This document shows, one piece after another, positions 20,159 to 28,409 of a DNA stretch of 52,751 bases; the first letter of the stretch is position 1, and each line of letters opens with the position of its first letter. The position numbers and the translations under genes are program-made. Source of the stretch: a virus; the IMG/VR virus record IMGVR_UViG_3300032579_000020, positions 1 to 52,751 of that record; one strand, 5' to 3'. The notes under the pieces are model-generated. The model worked only from the letters and a program-made list of their open reading frames with translations. It was not told the DNA's origin and made no database searches.

Positions 20159-21712
20159 GTGTGTGGAATTTGGGGCGGATTTAACGGCGAGACCTATAGG
20201 AATATGGTTCTCGCTATTCTGAACATTGAGCGTGGACGCGATTCGTTTGGCTTCACTACGGAGAACGAGAAGGGAGACGGGTACGACATTGGTCACGGAC
20301 TAGGCTCAATCGTTCAGGCAATGAAGGATGAGGGGTTCCCGATGGATGTGTATAGCAAGAAGATGTTTCTCGGGCACACCCGAAACTCGTCGGTTGGTAC
20401 GGTTACTCTTAAGAATGCCCATCCCTTCACCAGCGGGCACATTACTGGTGCGCACAATGGAAGGGTTGCAAACTTCTGGATTCTAAAGAACGAATACAAA
20501 GACCAGCACAAGGAGGTTGACGCCTTCGACGTTGACTCTGAAATCATCTTCTGGCTTCTGAACGAGTTTGGCGTGAATGCGCTGGCTCGGCTTGAAGGAC
20601 GCATCGCTTGCTGGTGGGTGGACGACAGGAAGCCGGGCAAAGTGTTTGCGTGGATTTGGAATCAGGACTTCGCTGTGGCATTGAAGCCATACCCTGCGTT
20701 CTCGTCTGACGACAACCATCTGCGCGTTGCTGGATTCGATGACATCAAGAAGCTGGAAGACACTGGTCAGTTAATCAAGTTCGACATGAAGGAGGCAGAC
20801 AAGGGATTTACTCAGGTGGCGTTTATACCGGGGCACACGGCTCCCATTGTCACGGTCAAAGACAATCGCATTTCATGGCCTTCTGATACAGGTTTCATAC
20901 AGTATCCAAATACCAAGAAGTCCCTTAATGATAAAGAGATGACCTGCATTGGCAGGGTGTGGGACGTGGCTTCGCAGGACTGGATAAAGCCTAAGGCGTT
21001 TTTGAACGCAGTCAATGACGACGGAGTTACAGACAGCGACGAGAAGCATCGCGTTATACTGTCGTCGATACATATCGGAGCCAGCGTGTATCAGTGCGCC
21101 TCGTGCCATGAGATGGTTACAAAGAAGCACACCACACAGAACGCTGCGTGTCAGGACATCCATAGCGGTTGCGGCGGAGTATGCGAGCAGCCAATAGCTG
21201 GCGTCATGTATGACCTAAGACAAGTAGCCTCGTCTGAGATTGCCAAGTTTGTTGGCAAGGTTGAAACAAGGTTTCATCCTCGGGAGATTCGTGCTTTTAT
21301 AAAGAATGATAGAACTATTCTTACCCAAAAGGAGTCAAAACAAACTGAGGCAACCGCAGGGAAACAACTGCACCTTCCAATCGGGGCAGAGATTAGGAGC
21401 ATCTGCGACATCTGCCTTGGTTGCCAGCTTAAGACGCCAGACCTTGTTCTAGCTTCGTGTGCCACGTTCCGACACGTTGACGGAGCCAGTATGTGCAAGA
21501 TGTGCATTTCAGATTGCCAGCTAATTGGAAAGGGACACAGCATCGTCGGGTGCAGGACGTTCAGAGCTAGGATAACTCAGGAGCGACCTCAGTTGAAGGA
21601 GCTGCTCGGAACGACCGTGGATGGATGGGAAAACCCATGTGATAAATGCGCCATTGAGTACTGCTATAAACGTGGAAAGGTATTGGACTGTTCGGAGGCT
21701 ACACCGTTCTAA
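20159..21712 (+). CDS. Class-II glutamine amidotransferase (Ntn hydrolase), 517 aa
   Basis: A GTG start puts Cys at position 2 (M-C-G-I-W-G-G-F), the N-terminal nucleophile after Met removal. GHTRNSS, HPFTSGHITGAHNGRVANF and EIIFWLL match the GATase-II fold seen in PurF, GlmS and AsnB. The region after about residue 240 carries many Cys pairs (CASCHEM, CDICLGCQ, CKMCISDC, CDKCAIEYC) and no synthetase domain. It would supply ammonia from Gln to a partner such as the ATP-grasp or amidoligase encoded beside it. Its stop overlaps the ATP-grasp start (TAATG). Confidence 0.87.
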   Translation: MCGIWGGFNGETYRNMVLAILNIERGRDSFGFTTENEKGDGYDIGHGLGSIVQAMKDEGFPMDVYSKKMFLGHTRNSSVGTVTLKNAHPFTSGHITGAHNGRVANFWILKNEYKDQHKEVDAFDVDSEIIFWLLNEFGVNALARLEGRIACWWVDDRKPGKVFAWIWNQDFAVALKPYPAFSSDDNHLRVAGFDDIKKLEDTGQLIKFDMKEADKGFTQVAFIPGHTAPIVTVKDNRISWPSDTGFIQYPNTKKSLNDKEMTCIGRVWDVASQDWIKPKAFLNAVNDDGVTDSDEKHRVILSSIHIGASVYQCASCHEMVTKKHTTQNAACQDIHSGCGGVCEQPIAGVMYDLRQVASSEIAKFVGKVETRFHPREIRAFIKNDRTILTQKESKQTEATAGKQLHLPIGAEIRSICDICLGCQLKTPDLVLASCATFRHVDGASMCKMCISDCQLIGKGHSIVGCRTFRARITQERPQLKELLGTTVDGWENPCDKCAIEYCYKRGKVLDCSEATPF

Positions 21713-22518
21713 TGAAAAAGATTGTAAAGTATAACTGTATCGAGACGATGAAGAAGATCATCGCTCACATGAAGCAGAAGGTTGATGTTGTTGATTCGCT
21801 GAACGGTGATGCCTTGACTCATCTGATACGTTATGGCAACACTCAACCGTTCGACAACGCTGACCTGACGTATAACTGGCAGTCAGCTATTCTCAACGCC
21901 GCCGACAAGATTGACGCTCGCCGACTGATGAGGGCTGCTGGTGTTATGATTCCGCGCACAGTCCTGCCTGACGATGATGTTGGCATTATGCAACTCATCG
22001 GAAAGTGGATTGCTCGCCCGTCAGAACACTTCGCTGGCTCCAACTTCGAGGTGATTGTTGGGCGCAAGAAGGCACGCGAGTTCTTGGACAACGGCTGGTA
22101 CCTGTCGAAGATATTCAAGAAGGAGCGCGAGCTTAGGATTCACTGCGCCCACGGCAGGGTGCTGCTGATTCACGACAAGGGCATTGATGGCCGCACACTC
22201 AACAGCAACACTAACACAACGGCAGACTGGTCAGTACTTGAGTGGAAAGATTATCCGTTGCTGGCGTGTCAGCAAGCGTTGAAGGCTTGCGATGCCTTGG
22301 GACTGGATTGGGGCGGAGTGGATGTTCTAACGCACGGAGACGACTGTGTTGTGCTCGAAGTCAACACTGCTCCGTCTGTTCCGGGTCAGATAGGCCCGAA
22401 GAAATATGCTCGCTACTTCGACTGGTTGCTGTCGTCTGACAAGCGCCGCGAGCATTACGATTGGAAGAAAATCAAAACAGGCCATGATATGCCTTGGAGA
22501 CACGAAGAGCTAAAATGA
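21712..22518 (+). CDS. ATP-grasp ligase, 268 aa
   Basis: ADKIDARRLMRAAGVMIPRT is the entry to the ATP-grasp domain, WIARPSEHFAGSNF matches the flexible ATP-binding loop, ERELRIHCAHGRVLLIHDKG the middle strands, and VLEVNTAPSVPGQ the metal-binding end with the E-V-N motif. RimK-like and D-Ala-D-Ala-like enzymes of this fold make peptide or amide bonds through acyl-phosphates. It is stitched to the GATase-II gene before it and the HELVH gene after it, which supports a shared pathway. Confidence 0.85.
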   Translation: MKKIVKYNCIETMKKIIAHMKQKVDVVDSLNGDALTHLIRYGNTQPFDNADLTYNWQSAILNAADKIDARRLMRAAGVMIPRTVLPDDDVGIMQLIGKWIARPSEHFAGSNFEVIVGRKKAREFLDNGWYLSKIFKKERELRIHCAHGRVLLIHDKGIDGRTLNSNTNTTADWSVLEWKDYPLLACQQALKACDALGLDWGGVDVLTHGDDCVVLEVNTAPSVPGQIGPKKYARYFDWLLSSDKRREHYDWKKIKTGHDMPWRHEELK

Positions 22519-22862
22519 TTAAGTCGTTCACACTTTTAGGTAAGACGTTCCGCGTAATCAATGACGACAAGCATCTAAAGAAAATCGGACTACTTGGACT
22601 ACTACGCTTCGACGAAGGCATCATATACCTACGAAATGAAGCATTCCAAGAACCATTGCACCAGACACACCAGCACACGTTCCTTCACGAACTTGTGCAC
22701 GCCGTCTTGTATTCAATGGGAGAGGCCGAGCTATGCAAGAACGAGAAGTTCGTTGATGTATTCGCCGGTCTATTGCAGCAGTTTCATAACACAAAAGTAA
22801 ATGGAGTAAAACATGCCAAGGTACTTTTACAGCGAACGACACGCGGTAGTATACAGAACTGA
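22515..22862 (+). CDS. Zinc metallopeptidase-like protein (HELVH), 115 aa
   Basis: H58-E-L-V-H62 in TFLHELVHAVLYSMG is the zincin motif; a downstream Glu/Asp-rich helix (KFVDVFAGLLQQF) could supply the third ligand. Size and motif recall ImmA/IrrE-like and small phage zincins. It may process the product or carrier of the ligases, or cut a host repressor; both are inference. ATG 22515 comes from the ATGA overlap. Confidence 0.72.
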   Translation: MIKSFTLLGKTFRVINDDKHLKKIGLLGLLRFDEGIIYLRNEAFQEPLHQTHQHTFLHELVHAVLYSMGEAELCKNEKFVDVFAGLLQQFHNTKVNGVKHAKVLLQRTTRGSIQN

Positions 22863-23460
22863 CGAAGCGCAAGCCGAACCAACAGATATTGTTGTCGTTG
22901 CCGCTAACAAGCGAGACGCGCTGACGTTAATTCTACAGCAAAAGGACAAACTTGCGGCGGCCTCAATGGTGCCAAACCCGCTTGAGGCAATAGTTAGCCT
23001 GCGATGTCCATTCTGTAAGTGTAGATTCAGTACGGTAATCATTAAGAAGCAACAGAACATTGCAACCTGCCGGTCATGCGGAAGCAAGAGCGTTCCGTTC
23101 ACTAATGGAAACCCTCGTGGTTGGGCAATGAAAGAGCAGGCAAAGAAGTCAAAGACACTTGGCGAGCAGGCGAATGCTGCGTTCTTTGAGCGCAAAGCGC
23201 CTATCCTTCCTCAACCGTGGCGCGACTTCGTTATCCGAGAAGCACAGCAACCAGCTATTCGTGACCTGCAAGGCGATGTGTTCGCCGAGGTTCCGACTCC
23301 TTCGCCTGAAGATCAGCGTCGCAGGGACGATAGAGGAAGGATTAACCCACAAGACCTAAGCGTTAGAGAGCTGGCAAACTTGAGCCGGGCTTTTCTTATT
23401 TACTTTAACAAAGACACTTTACGTTGGGAGTACAATGACAACAAACCGGCTCAGTTCTAA
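22813..23460 (+). CDS. Zinc-ribbon protein, 215 aa
   Basis: AATGGAG precedes the ATG. The first half has a strand-rich part, then CPFCKC and CRSCGSKS, a four-Cys ribbon at about residues 65-96. The rest is polar and helical with a Pro-rich stretch (EVPTPSPED) and a final RAFLIYFNK. Not recognised further. It overlaps the previous gene by 50 bases. Confidence 0.65.
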   Translation: MPRYFYSERHAVVYRTDEAQAEPTDIVVVAANKRDALTLILQQKDKLAAASMVPNPLEAIVSLRCPFCKCRFSTVIIKKQQNIATCRSCGSKSVPFTNGNPRGWAMKEQAKKSKTLGEQANAAFFERKAPILPQPWRDFVIREAQQPAIRDLQGDVFAEVPTPSPEDQRRRDDRGRINPQDLSVRELANLSRAFLIYFNKDTLRWEYNDNKPAQF

Positions 23461-23816
23461 TGAAATCAATAGTAACAATTAAGAGGCAGAAGACTTCCAC
23501 GGGATGGAAGTTTATCGTGTCCGACCTTGGTAACGTAATCAAGGTAATTGACGATGTGAACAAGGCGCGTGGAGCTAAGAAAGCGCATGAGTGTGCCGAC
23601 CAGTACCGAGAGAGTGTGTTGGATAACAGCGAGAACTCAGAGAAAGTTGTCTCGTTCACATGCCGCTGTGGTAGGTCGTGCAGCGCAACGTATATGCTGG
23701 CACACGGAAGTTCTCCTGTGTGTGAGATATGTGCAAAGCAGCAGCAGTCCGCAACGCATACGGACGATGATGAAGCTAGGTTTGACGACCTAGTATCAAT
23801 GGTGGAAGATGGGTAA
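23460..23816 (+). CDS. Zinc-ribbon protein, 118 aa
   Basis: Starts MKSIVTIKRQKTSTGW at a TAATG overlap. CRCGRSC and CEIC form a possible zinc site in the second half; the tail is acidic. Function is unknown. Confidence 0.65.
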   Translation: MKSIVTIKRQKTSTGWKFIVSDLGNVIKVIDDVNKARGAKKAHECADQYRESVLDNSENSEKVVSFTCRCGRSCSATYMLAHGSSPVCEICAKQQQSATHTDDDEARFDDLVSMVEDG

Positions 23817-23983
23817 TGAAACCAGTAATATCTAAATACAAAATCTACGCTAGGCACAATGGACGAACCGTTGATGTCGGAGAGTTCGAGTCTGATGCTC
23901 TTGGTAATGCTATCAATCTAGCAAGGAAGAAGCATCCAGAGCTGTCGTACTACACATTCTATGAGCCGAAGAAAGATGAATGA
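23816..23983 (+). CDS. Hypothetical protein, 55 aa
   Basis: MKPVISKYKIYARHNGR, then VDVGEFESDALGNAINLARKKHP and YYTFYEPKK. A beta-alpha-beta pattern with a helix in the middle. TAATG overlap upstream and ATGA overlap downstream. Unknown. Confidence 0.6.
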   Translation: MKPVISKYKIYARHNGRTVDVGEFESDALGNAINLARKKHPELSYYTFYEPKKDE

Positions 23984-24150
23984 GAAAACTCAAACACGAA
24001 TGGATTTGCCACGGCTGCGCTGTAAAGCGTGGAGCTACGTGGCCTAAGGGTGTTATAGTAACCGCCAGAATGGATACGTGTCCATACTGCAAGATTCGCA
24101 GCGGGCTGACCAAGGTAACCGATTGGAAATGGACGGAGAAGAAGGCGTGA
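23980..24150 (+). CDS. Small zinc-ribbon protein, 56 aa
   Basis: MRKLKHEWICHGCAVKRG, then CPYCKIRSG. Two C-x2-C pairs 21 residues apart make one ribbon. Basic, probably binds nucleic acid. GTGA overlap downstream. Confidence 0.6.
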   Translation: MRKLKHEWICHGCAVKRGATWPKGVIVTARMDTCPYCKIRSGLTKVTDWKWTEKKA

Positions 24151-24329
24151 AGCTTATTATTGGAGGCTCTGACGTTAAGTGCACTAGGTGTGGATATATG
24201 CTTTCAGTTGACAATGAAAACGAACATGGAGATTTACCGTATGTTTTCAAGGCTGACTGCCCGCAGTGCGGGTTGCAACTAACCGTAGAGACTCACGTTG
24301 AGTTGACGTACACTTGCCATGAAACTTGA
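24147..24329 (+). CDS. Small zinc-ribbon protein, 60 aa
   Basis: GTG start at the overlap, then KLIIGGSDVKCTRCGYML and CPQCGLQL. Acidic between the Cys pairs. An upstream ATG at 24129 is possible but overlaps more. Confidence 0.6.
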   Translation: MKLIIGGSDVKCTRCGYMLSVDNENEHGDLPYVFKADCPQCGLQLTVETHVELTYTCHET

Positions 24330-24516
24330 ACGAACAACACAAGGAGCAGATATAGTCTGCCCGTTTTGTGGAGAGTTTCTTTGCGTTGATTTCTGCGATG
24401 AGTTTGACAGGCCAGTAAGCGGTGTCGAACTTGCTTCGTGTCCTAAGTGTCAGAACACTCTTAGCGTTAGCGCCTATATGCAGTACCACGTAAACACGGT
24501 AAACAATGAAACTTGA
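24319..24516 (+). CDS. Small zinc-ribbon protein, 65 aa
   Basis: MKLERTTQGADIVCPFCGEF, then CPKCQNTL. It is similar in plan to the preceding 60-residue product and may be a paralogue. Overlaps both neighbours by about 11 bases. Confidence 0.6.
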   Translation: MKLERTTQGADIVCPFCGEFLCVDFCDEFDRPVSGVELASCPKCQNTLSVSAYMQYHVNTVNNET

Positions 24517-25204
24517 AAAAGGAACGTTCTCTGTAGTACCCTCAAAGCTGCTTGAGATGTGCGAAGACGCTCCACAACAGCTCGCGCTTATCTGGCTATG
24601 GAAGTACAGGAACAGCGAGAACGGAGACTGCTTCCCGTCTATAACAACGCTCTGCAAGCACTGCAAGATGGCGCGAACAACCGTATGCCGTGCGCTAGAT
24701 GGCCTTGAAGCTCTCGGACTTATCTCTAAGGAGAAGCGGTTCCACGAGGACGGCGGCGCTACAAGCAACCTATACAGCGTCTACACGGAGCCTGTCAGGG
24801 TGTGGACACCTAGTAGCGATAAGGTACAGGGGGCCAGTAGCGGTGAGGTACTAGAGGTAGTAGCTAATAGAGACACTAACTATACCAATATAACTAAAAT
24901 AACTTGCGAGCAGCCCAAAGCGGCAGACTCGCGTATAGGTTATAAAGAATGCAAGAGGTGCATTGACGCCTTCTATGCTCATGTTAAGGGATACCCGGCC
25001 ATTGGTAGGGCTGTACGCGCTCTAGCAGCCCCTATACGGGACTTTGGCGAGCAGGAGGTATACGACAGGCTCTTGGCCTATCTGAAGGTCACTGAGGCCC
25101 GTTTCGCTTCATTAGAGCGATTCAAGGCGGTTATCGGTCAATACGAAACAAGGAAGGCGGCGGTGGAGTTCTTTAACCCACACGAGAAGCTGCCGGGGGA
25201 ATGA
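24506..25204 (+). CDS. Winged-helix replication-type protein (HTH_36-like), 232 aa
   Basis: The N-terminal domain has LALIWLWKYRNSENGDCFPS, ITTLCKHCKMARTTVCRALDGLEALGLI and a wing (GGATSNLYSV), the pattern of phage replisome organisers or DnaD/O-like initiators. A polar linker follows, then a second helical domain at about residues 145-225. It lies just upstream of the helicase gene, so an origin-binding or helicase-loading role is likely. The origin itself is not visible. Confidence 0.75.
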   Translation: MKLEKGTFSVVPSKLLEMCEDAPQQLALIWLWKYRNSENGDCFPSITTLCKHCKMARTTVCRALDGLEALGLISKEKRFHEDGGATSNLYSVYTEPVRVWTPSSDKVQGASSGEVLEVVANRDTNYTNITKITCEQPKAADSRIGYKECKRCIDAFYAHVKGYPAIGRAVRALAAPIRDFGEQEVYDRLLAYLKVTEARFASLERFKAVIGQYETRKAAVEFFNPHEKLPGE

Positions 25205-25494
25205 TGAAGACACGAATCACAAAGATTGATGCGGCCAAAGACGCACGCTATAGGACTGCAACAAATGAAGAGTACAAGCCCGGACAGTTCAACGGACTTG
25301 TTGCTCCGCCTATTGAGTATACCGTTCTAGGCGTACTGGCATCTCCTGTTGAGGTTGGCTTTCCAATCTTGCTGGACAGGGAAGAGCGCAACGGAGTAAA
25401 GGTTGATGGAGCGTTTATGTCAAGCCGTGTGCTTGAGTTCGACGGCAAGGTTGCCAAGACGCTTAACTCGGTATATCTAATACAGGATGTATAA
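25201..25494 (+). CDS. Hypothetical protein, 97 aa
   Basis: MMKTRITKIDAAKDARY; the rest is strand-rich (YTVLGVLASPVEVGFPILLDRE). Overlaps both neighbours. Resembles a small beta-barrel, but no family can be named. Confidence 0.65.
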   Translation: MMKTRITKIDAAKDARYRTATNEEYKPGQFNGLVAPPIEYTVLGVLASPVEVGFPILLDREERNGVKVDGAFMSSRVLEFDGKVAKTLNSVYLIQDV

Positions 25495-25727
25495 TGCCAC
25501 CATGTAAAGAGTCATCCCCGTGTGAGGTATGCACGCTAAAGCAACAGGTCGAGCGGCTGCGGGAGCTTGTCCTTGACTGCCAGCGCACATTGGCTGCGTG
25601 GATTGTTCCTGACAGCGGAATAACCGACGCTGCCGTATTGGATACGCTGCTTGAATTACTTGATGGGCAACGCTCACGCAAAGCTCTCGCGGACACCGCG
25701 CCAGATAAGGAGACAAAAGACGAGTAA
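25494..25727 (+). CDS. Hypothetical coiled-coil protein, 77 aa
   Basis: MPPCKESSPCEVCTLKQQ, then a helix (VERLRELVLDCQRTLAAW) and a charged tail. N-terminal CxxC possible. TAATG overlap upstream; the helicase start lies within its 3' end. Confidence 0.6.
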   Translation: MPPCKESSPCEVCTLKQQVERLRELVLDCQRTLAAWIVPDSGITDAAVLDTLLELLDGQRSRKALADTAPDKETKDE

Positions 25728-27051
25728 CCAAATAGAGATGGCATTTCTTGGGGCCATTATATTCGACCCAAGCACAACGTTCGATGCGATTGCAGAGAAC
25801 AACATAACACCAGATTGGTTCGGTAATCCAACAAACAGAGCGCTATTTGAGCATATATGCAAGATGCGCTCAGAGAACAAGCCGATTGATCTGTTGACCG
25901 TAAATGCAGGGTTCCACCGCAATATTCTAGAGCTTAGGTACGTAGAAGAGTGCGTAGACGCCTGCCCGACAATAACGCGGCTTCCAGAATATATTCAAGA
26001 GCTTTGCTCTGAATATAAGAAGCGTAAGCTCACAATGGGACTTGAGGTATTGTTGAGAATGTCGCAAGAGTCCCAGCCTGACGATGTGGTTGCATCCGTG
26101 CATACGCTGCTGGATTCAATACATCAAAGGTCGCATGAGAAGGAGGAAACCTTCTATGAGATTGGAAGCCGCATCATTACGAATTGGGAGAATCCAGAAA
26201 GGCAGGTAGGAGTAAGGCCACGTTGGCTTGGAGTTGAGCGGTTGATCGGCACGTATCCAGACGGTGGACTCATCTATCTATCTGGTCGCCCGTCACAAGG
26301 TAAGACCACAGCAGCTACGAATCAAGCTGGGTATAACATCACCCACGATATTCCTACTGCGCTAGCAACCCTTGAGATGACCCGCGACCGAATCGTGAAG
26401 AGGATGATTGCCGAGATGTCTGGTGTGGCAACCTTCTCGATAGACATGGGCGGTAAAGAGTTCCTTGGCAAGGTCAAGGAAACCGTTGATGACTTCAAGA
26501 AGCTTCCACTATACATCGCAGACTGGTCAATGAACATAGACCAGCTATCCGCTTGGGCACATCAAGAGAAGCGCCGTCACGGCATCAGGATGCTAATGGT
26601 TGACCGCATTGAACTTCTCCGTGCGCCTCGCGGTATCAAAGAGAGCGATATGTTCGCCAAGACATCCGCCAACTCGCTAGGGTTGCAGATGCTAGCCAAA
26701 GAGTTGCGTATTCCAGTGGTCGTACTTACGCAGCTTAACAGGGCTTGTGAGGTTGAGAACCGCGAGCCAGAGATGTACGACCTACGTCAGTCAGGTTCAC
26801 TTGAGCAGGATGCGACCATCGTGATGATGATCTATCGTGACCTCAATAATCCTGACACGACTTGGATTAGGGTAGCCAAGTCGCAGGACACTCGTACCGG
26901 AAAGATACCCATGAAGTTCATGTTAGATATCAACCGCTTGGTTGAGGATATGGATTTCTACCAGTACGTACCGGTGAACACGAAAGACTTCAAAGGCACT
27001 GGTGCATTCGAGCCGTGGAAGAAGCAGAAAACCCTTGCAAACATTGGGTAA
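25663..27051 (+). CDS. DnaB-type replicative helicase
   Basis: The N-terminal domain shows QIEMAFLGAIIFDPSTTFDAI and NRALFEHICKM, the DnaB N-terminal helical fold. The RecA-like motor has Walker A SGRPSQGKTTAA, LATLEMTRDRIVKRM (motif H2 region), MLMVDRIELL (Walker B), VVLTQLNR and LRQSGSLEQDATIVMMI. It is a ring helicase for the replication fork. Starts are uncertain: TTG 25651, ATG 25663, or a short form at 25738 that would lose part of the N domain. No primase is seen nearby. Confidence 0.93.
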   Translation: MGNAHAKLSRTPRQIRRQKTSNQIEMAFLGAIIFDPSTTFDAIAENNITPDWFGNPTNRALFEHICKMRSENKPIDLLTVNAGFHRNILELRYVEECVDACPTITRLPEYIQELCSEYKKRKLTMGLEVLLRMSQESQPDDVVASVHTLLDSIHQRSHEKEETFYEIGSRIITNWENPERQVGVRPRWLGVERLIGTYPDGGLIYLSGRPSQGKTTAATNQAGYNITHDIPTALATLEMTRDRIVKRMIAEMSGVATFSIDMGGKEFLGKVKETVDDFKKLPLYIADWSMNIDQLSAWAHQEKRRHGIRMLMVDRIELLRAPRGIKESDMFAKTSANSLGLQMLAKELRIPVVVLTQLNRACEVENREPEMYDLRQSGSLEQDATIVMMIYRDLNNPDTTWIRVAKSQDTRTGKIPMKFMLDINRLVEDMDFYQYVPVNTKDFKGTGAFEPWKKQKTLANIG

Positions 27052-27056
27052 ACTGC

Positions 27057-27085
27057 TTGACGGCTCAATCAGAAAGTGATACGAT
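27057..27085 (+). promoter_or_regulatory. Sigma70-like promoter inside the replication region
   Basis: TTGACG (27057-27062) and TACGAT (27080-27085) have a 17-base spacer and lie in the gap after the helicase gene. Predicted transcription would begin near 27092, next to the ATG at 27093. Confidence 0.6.
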
Positions 27086-27092
27086 ATTAGCA

Positions 27093-27287
27093 ATGGATGA
27101 AACACCTGTCGGCTGGTTCTCGCACTATGCGGATAAACATTGGTTCGTGCGAGATTCTCGGTCCTCCCCATACGTGAGGGTTATCAACGGCGTCGAGAGC
27201 CGGTTTAACCCAAGCCCCGAACTAGACAAGTACGAGGCTGCTTTCGGAAAAGTAGACACACAACACATGATTATCCCAACGGTATAA
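27093..27287 (+). CDS. Hypothetical protein, 64 aa, possibly leaderless
   Basis: MDETPVGWFSHYADKH, beta-rich with HWFVRDSRSSPYVRV. No ribosome site, and the start lies about eight bases after a -10 element, which fits a leaderless message. A longer frame from 27015 overlaps the helicase. Unknown function. Confidence 0.6.
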   Translation: MDETPVGWFSHYADKHWFVRDSRSSPYVRVINGVESRFNPSPELDKYEAAFGKVDTQHMIIPTV

Positions 27288-27318
27288 TCACAGAACAACA
27301 CAAGGTAAAGATAACAGA

Positions 27319-27750
27319 ATGAATATCACAGTCGCAAATAATGAATTGAAGTGGACGAGCAAAGACGGCCAGAAGCGCATCTTCGCAGTGCTCACAACCA
27401 CAGGTAAGAAGTACAAGGACGACACTGGCTTGTTCGAGACTGGTCAGTCATATGACGTTCTCATGGAAGAACGTGACGGTAAGTTCGGCAAAGAGTACTG
27501 GATTCGGATGGGCGGCGGTCAAAGCTCTAGCGCTGCTCCTGCGGCGGCAGCGCAGGTTGCCTCGGCTACACCGCCTGCAAGCAAGAACGCAGCCTTCGCG
27601 CTATCCTACGCCAAGGACATCATGTGTTCGATGTTTGCTAACGTTCCCGGTCTTGCCGAGAAGACTGACCCGGTTGCTTCTGTCCTGAGTATCGCAGAAG
27701 ACTACCGGAAGTATCTGGACGGTGAACGCACAGACGACCTCCCTTACTAA
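27319..27750 (+). CDS. SSB-like protein, 143 aa
   Basis: An N-terminal beta domain (MNITVANNELKWTSKDG, FAVLTTTGKKY, SYDVLMEERD, YWIRM) looks like a small OB fold. An Ala/Ser linker is followed by a helix and an acidic end, TDDLPY, like the D-D-x-P-F tip by which SSB recruits partners. The setting between helicase and exonuclease supports this. Direct family assignment is uncertain. Confidence 0.55.
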   Translation: MNITVANNELKWTSKDGQKRIFAVLTTTGKKYKDDTGLFETGQSYDVLMEERDGKFGKEYWIRMGGGQSSSAAPAAAAQVASATPPASKNAAFALSYAKDIMCSMFANVPGLAEKTDPVASVLSIAEDYRKYLDGERTDDLPY

Positions 27751-27751
27751 C

Positions 27752-28018
27752 ATGAACGAGATTATCTCAGACGATATGCCTGATATGGAAATGCCAAGGT
27801 ATCAGTGCACTAAACAGGTGCACGCCTTGAAGATTCTCAGTATTGATGGATACCAGATGATTCCGTGTGACATCGGATTTGCTCCAATGATACTAAGCGA
27901 GGAATACGTCAAGAAGCACAACCCTAAAGTCGGCGGCTACTACGTAGTCTACGCGGACGGCTACTGCTCTTTCAGTCCCGCCGAAGCATTCGAGAATGGA
28001 TATACACTAATCAAATGA
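27752..28018 (+). CDS. Hypothetical protein, 88 aa
   Basis: MNEIISDDMPDMEMPRY; the body recalls the phage 'KVGGYYVVYADGY' beta proteins. Acidic N-terminus. ATGA overlap downstream. Function is unknown. Confidence 0.65.
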   Translation: MNEIISDDMPDMEMPRYQCTKQVHALKILSIDGYQMIPCDIGFAPMILSEEYVKKHNPKVGGYYVVYADGYCSFSPAEAFENGYTLIK

Positions 28019-28365
28019 ACGCAGAACAAAAGATTGGTTTGCTGTCAGAGGCTCTGTCTCGCCATGTGCGTAACCTGCGGTTGACTGGCGGGCTATCTAG
28101 CCTGTCAGCAATCGAGGAACAGCACGGCGACCAGTATCGGTGCGAGATTGCATTCAGCGGTCTGCACCAAGAAGCCGTGACTGTCACGAAGAAGAACAAG
28201 GACGAAGCTGGTGATGACATTGCAAAGTGTCTAGCTGTAATCCTAAAGGAAGAGAGCGTTGAGCTGAAGAAGCTTATCGCCAAGAAGCAGGCCGACGTTG
28301 ACATCATTGATGCCGCGGTAGCCAAATCAGAAGCTCCAGAGACTCCGCTTGTAACCATCAAGTAA
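28015..28365 (+). CDS. Hypothetical protein, 116 aa
   Basis: MNAEQKIGLLSEALSRHV; mostly helical with a strand pair in the middle and a long C-terminal helix (KKLIAKKQADVDIIDAA). No family is recognised. Confidence 0.65.
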   Translation: MNAEQKIGLLSEALSRHVRNLRLTGGLSSLSAIEEQHGDQYRCEIAFSGLHQEAVTVTKKNKDEAGDDIAKCLAVILKEESVELKKLIAKKQADVDIIDAAVAKSEAPETPLVTIK

Positions 28366-28409
28366 TTCCGTGTCGGTCAAAGTTCACATTACATTGCATA
28401 GATCACATT

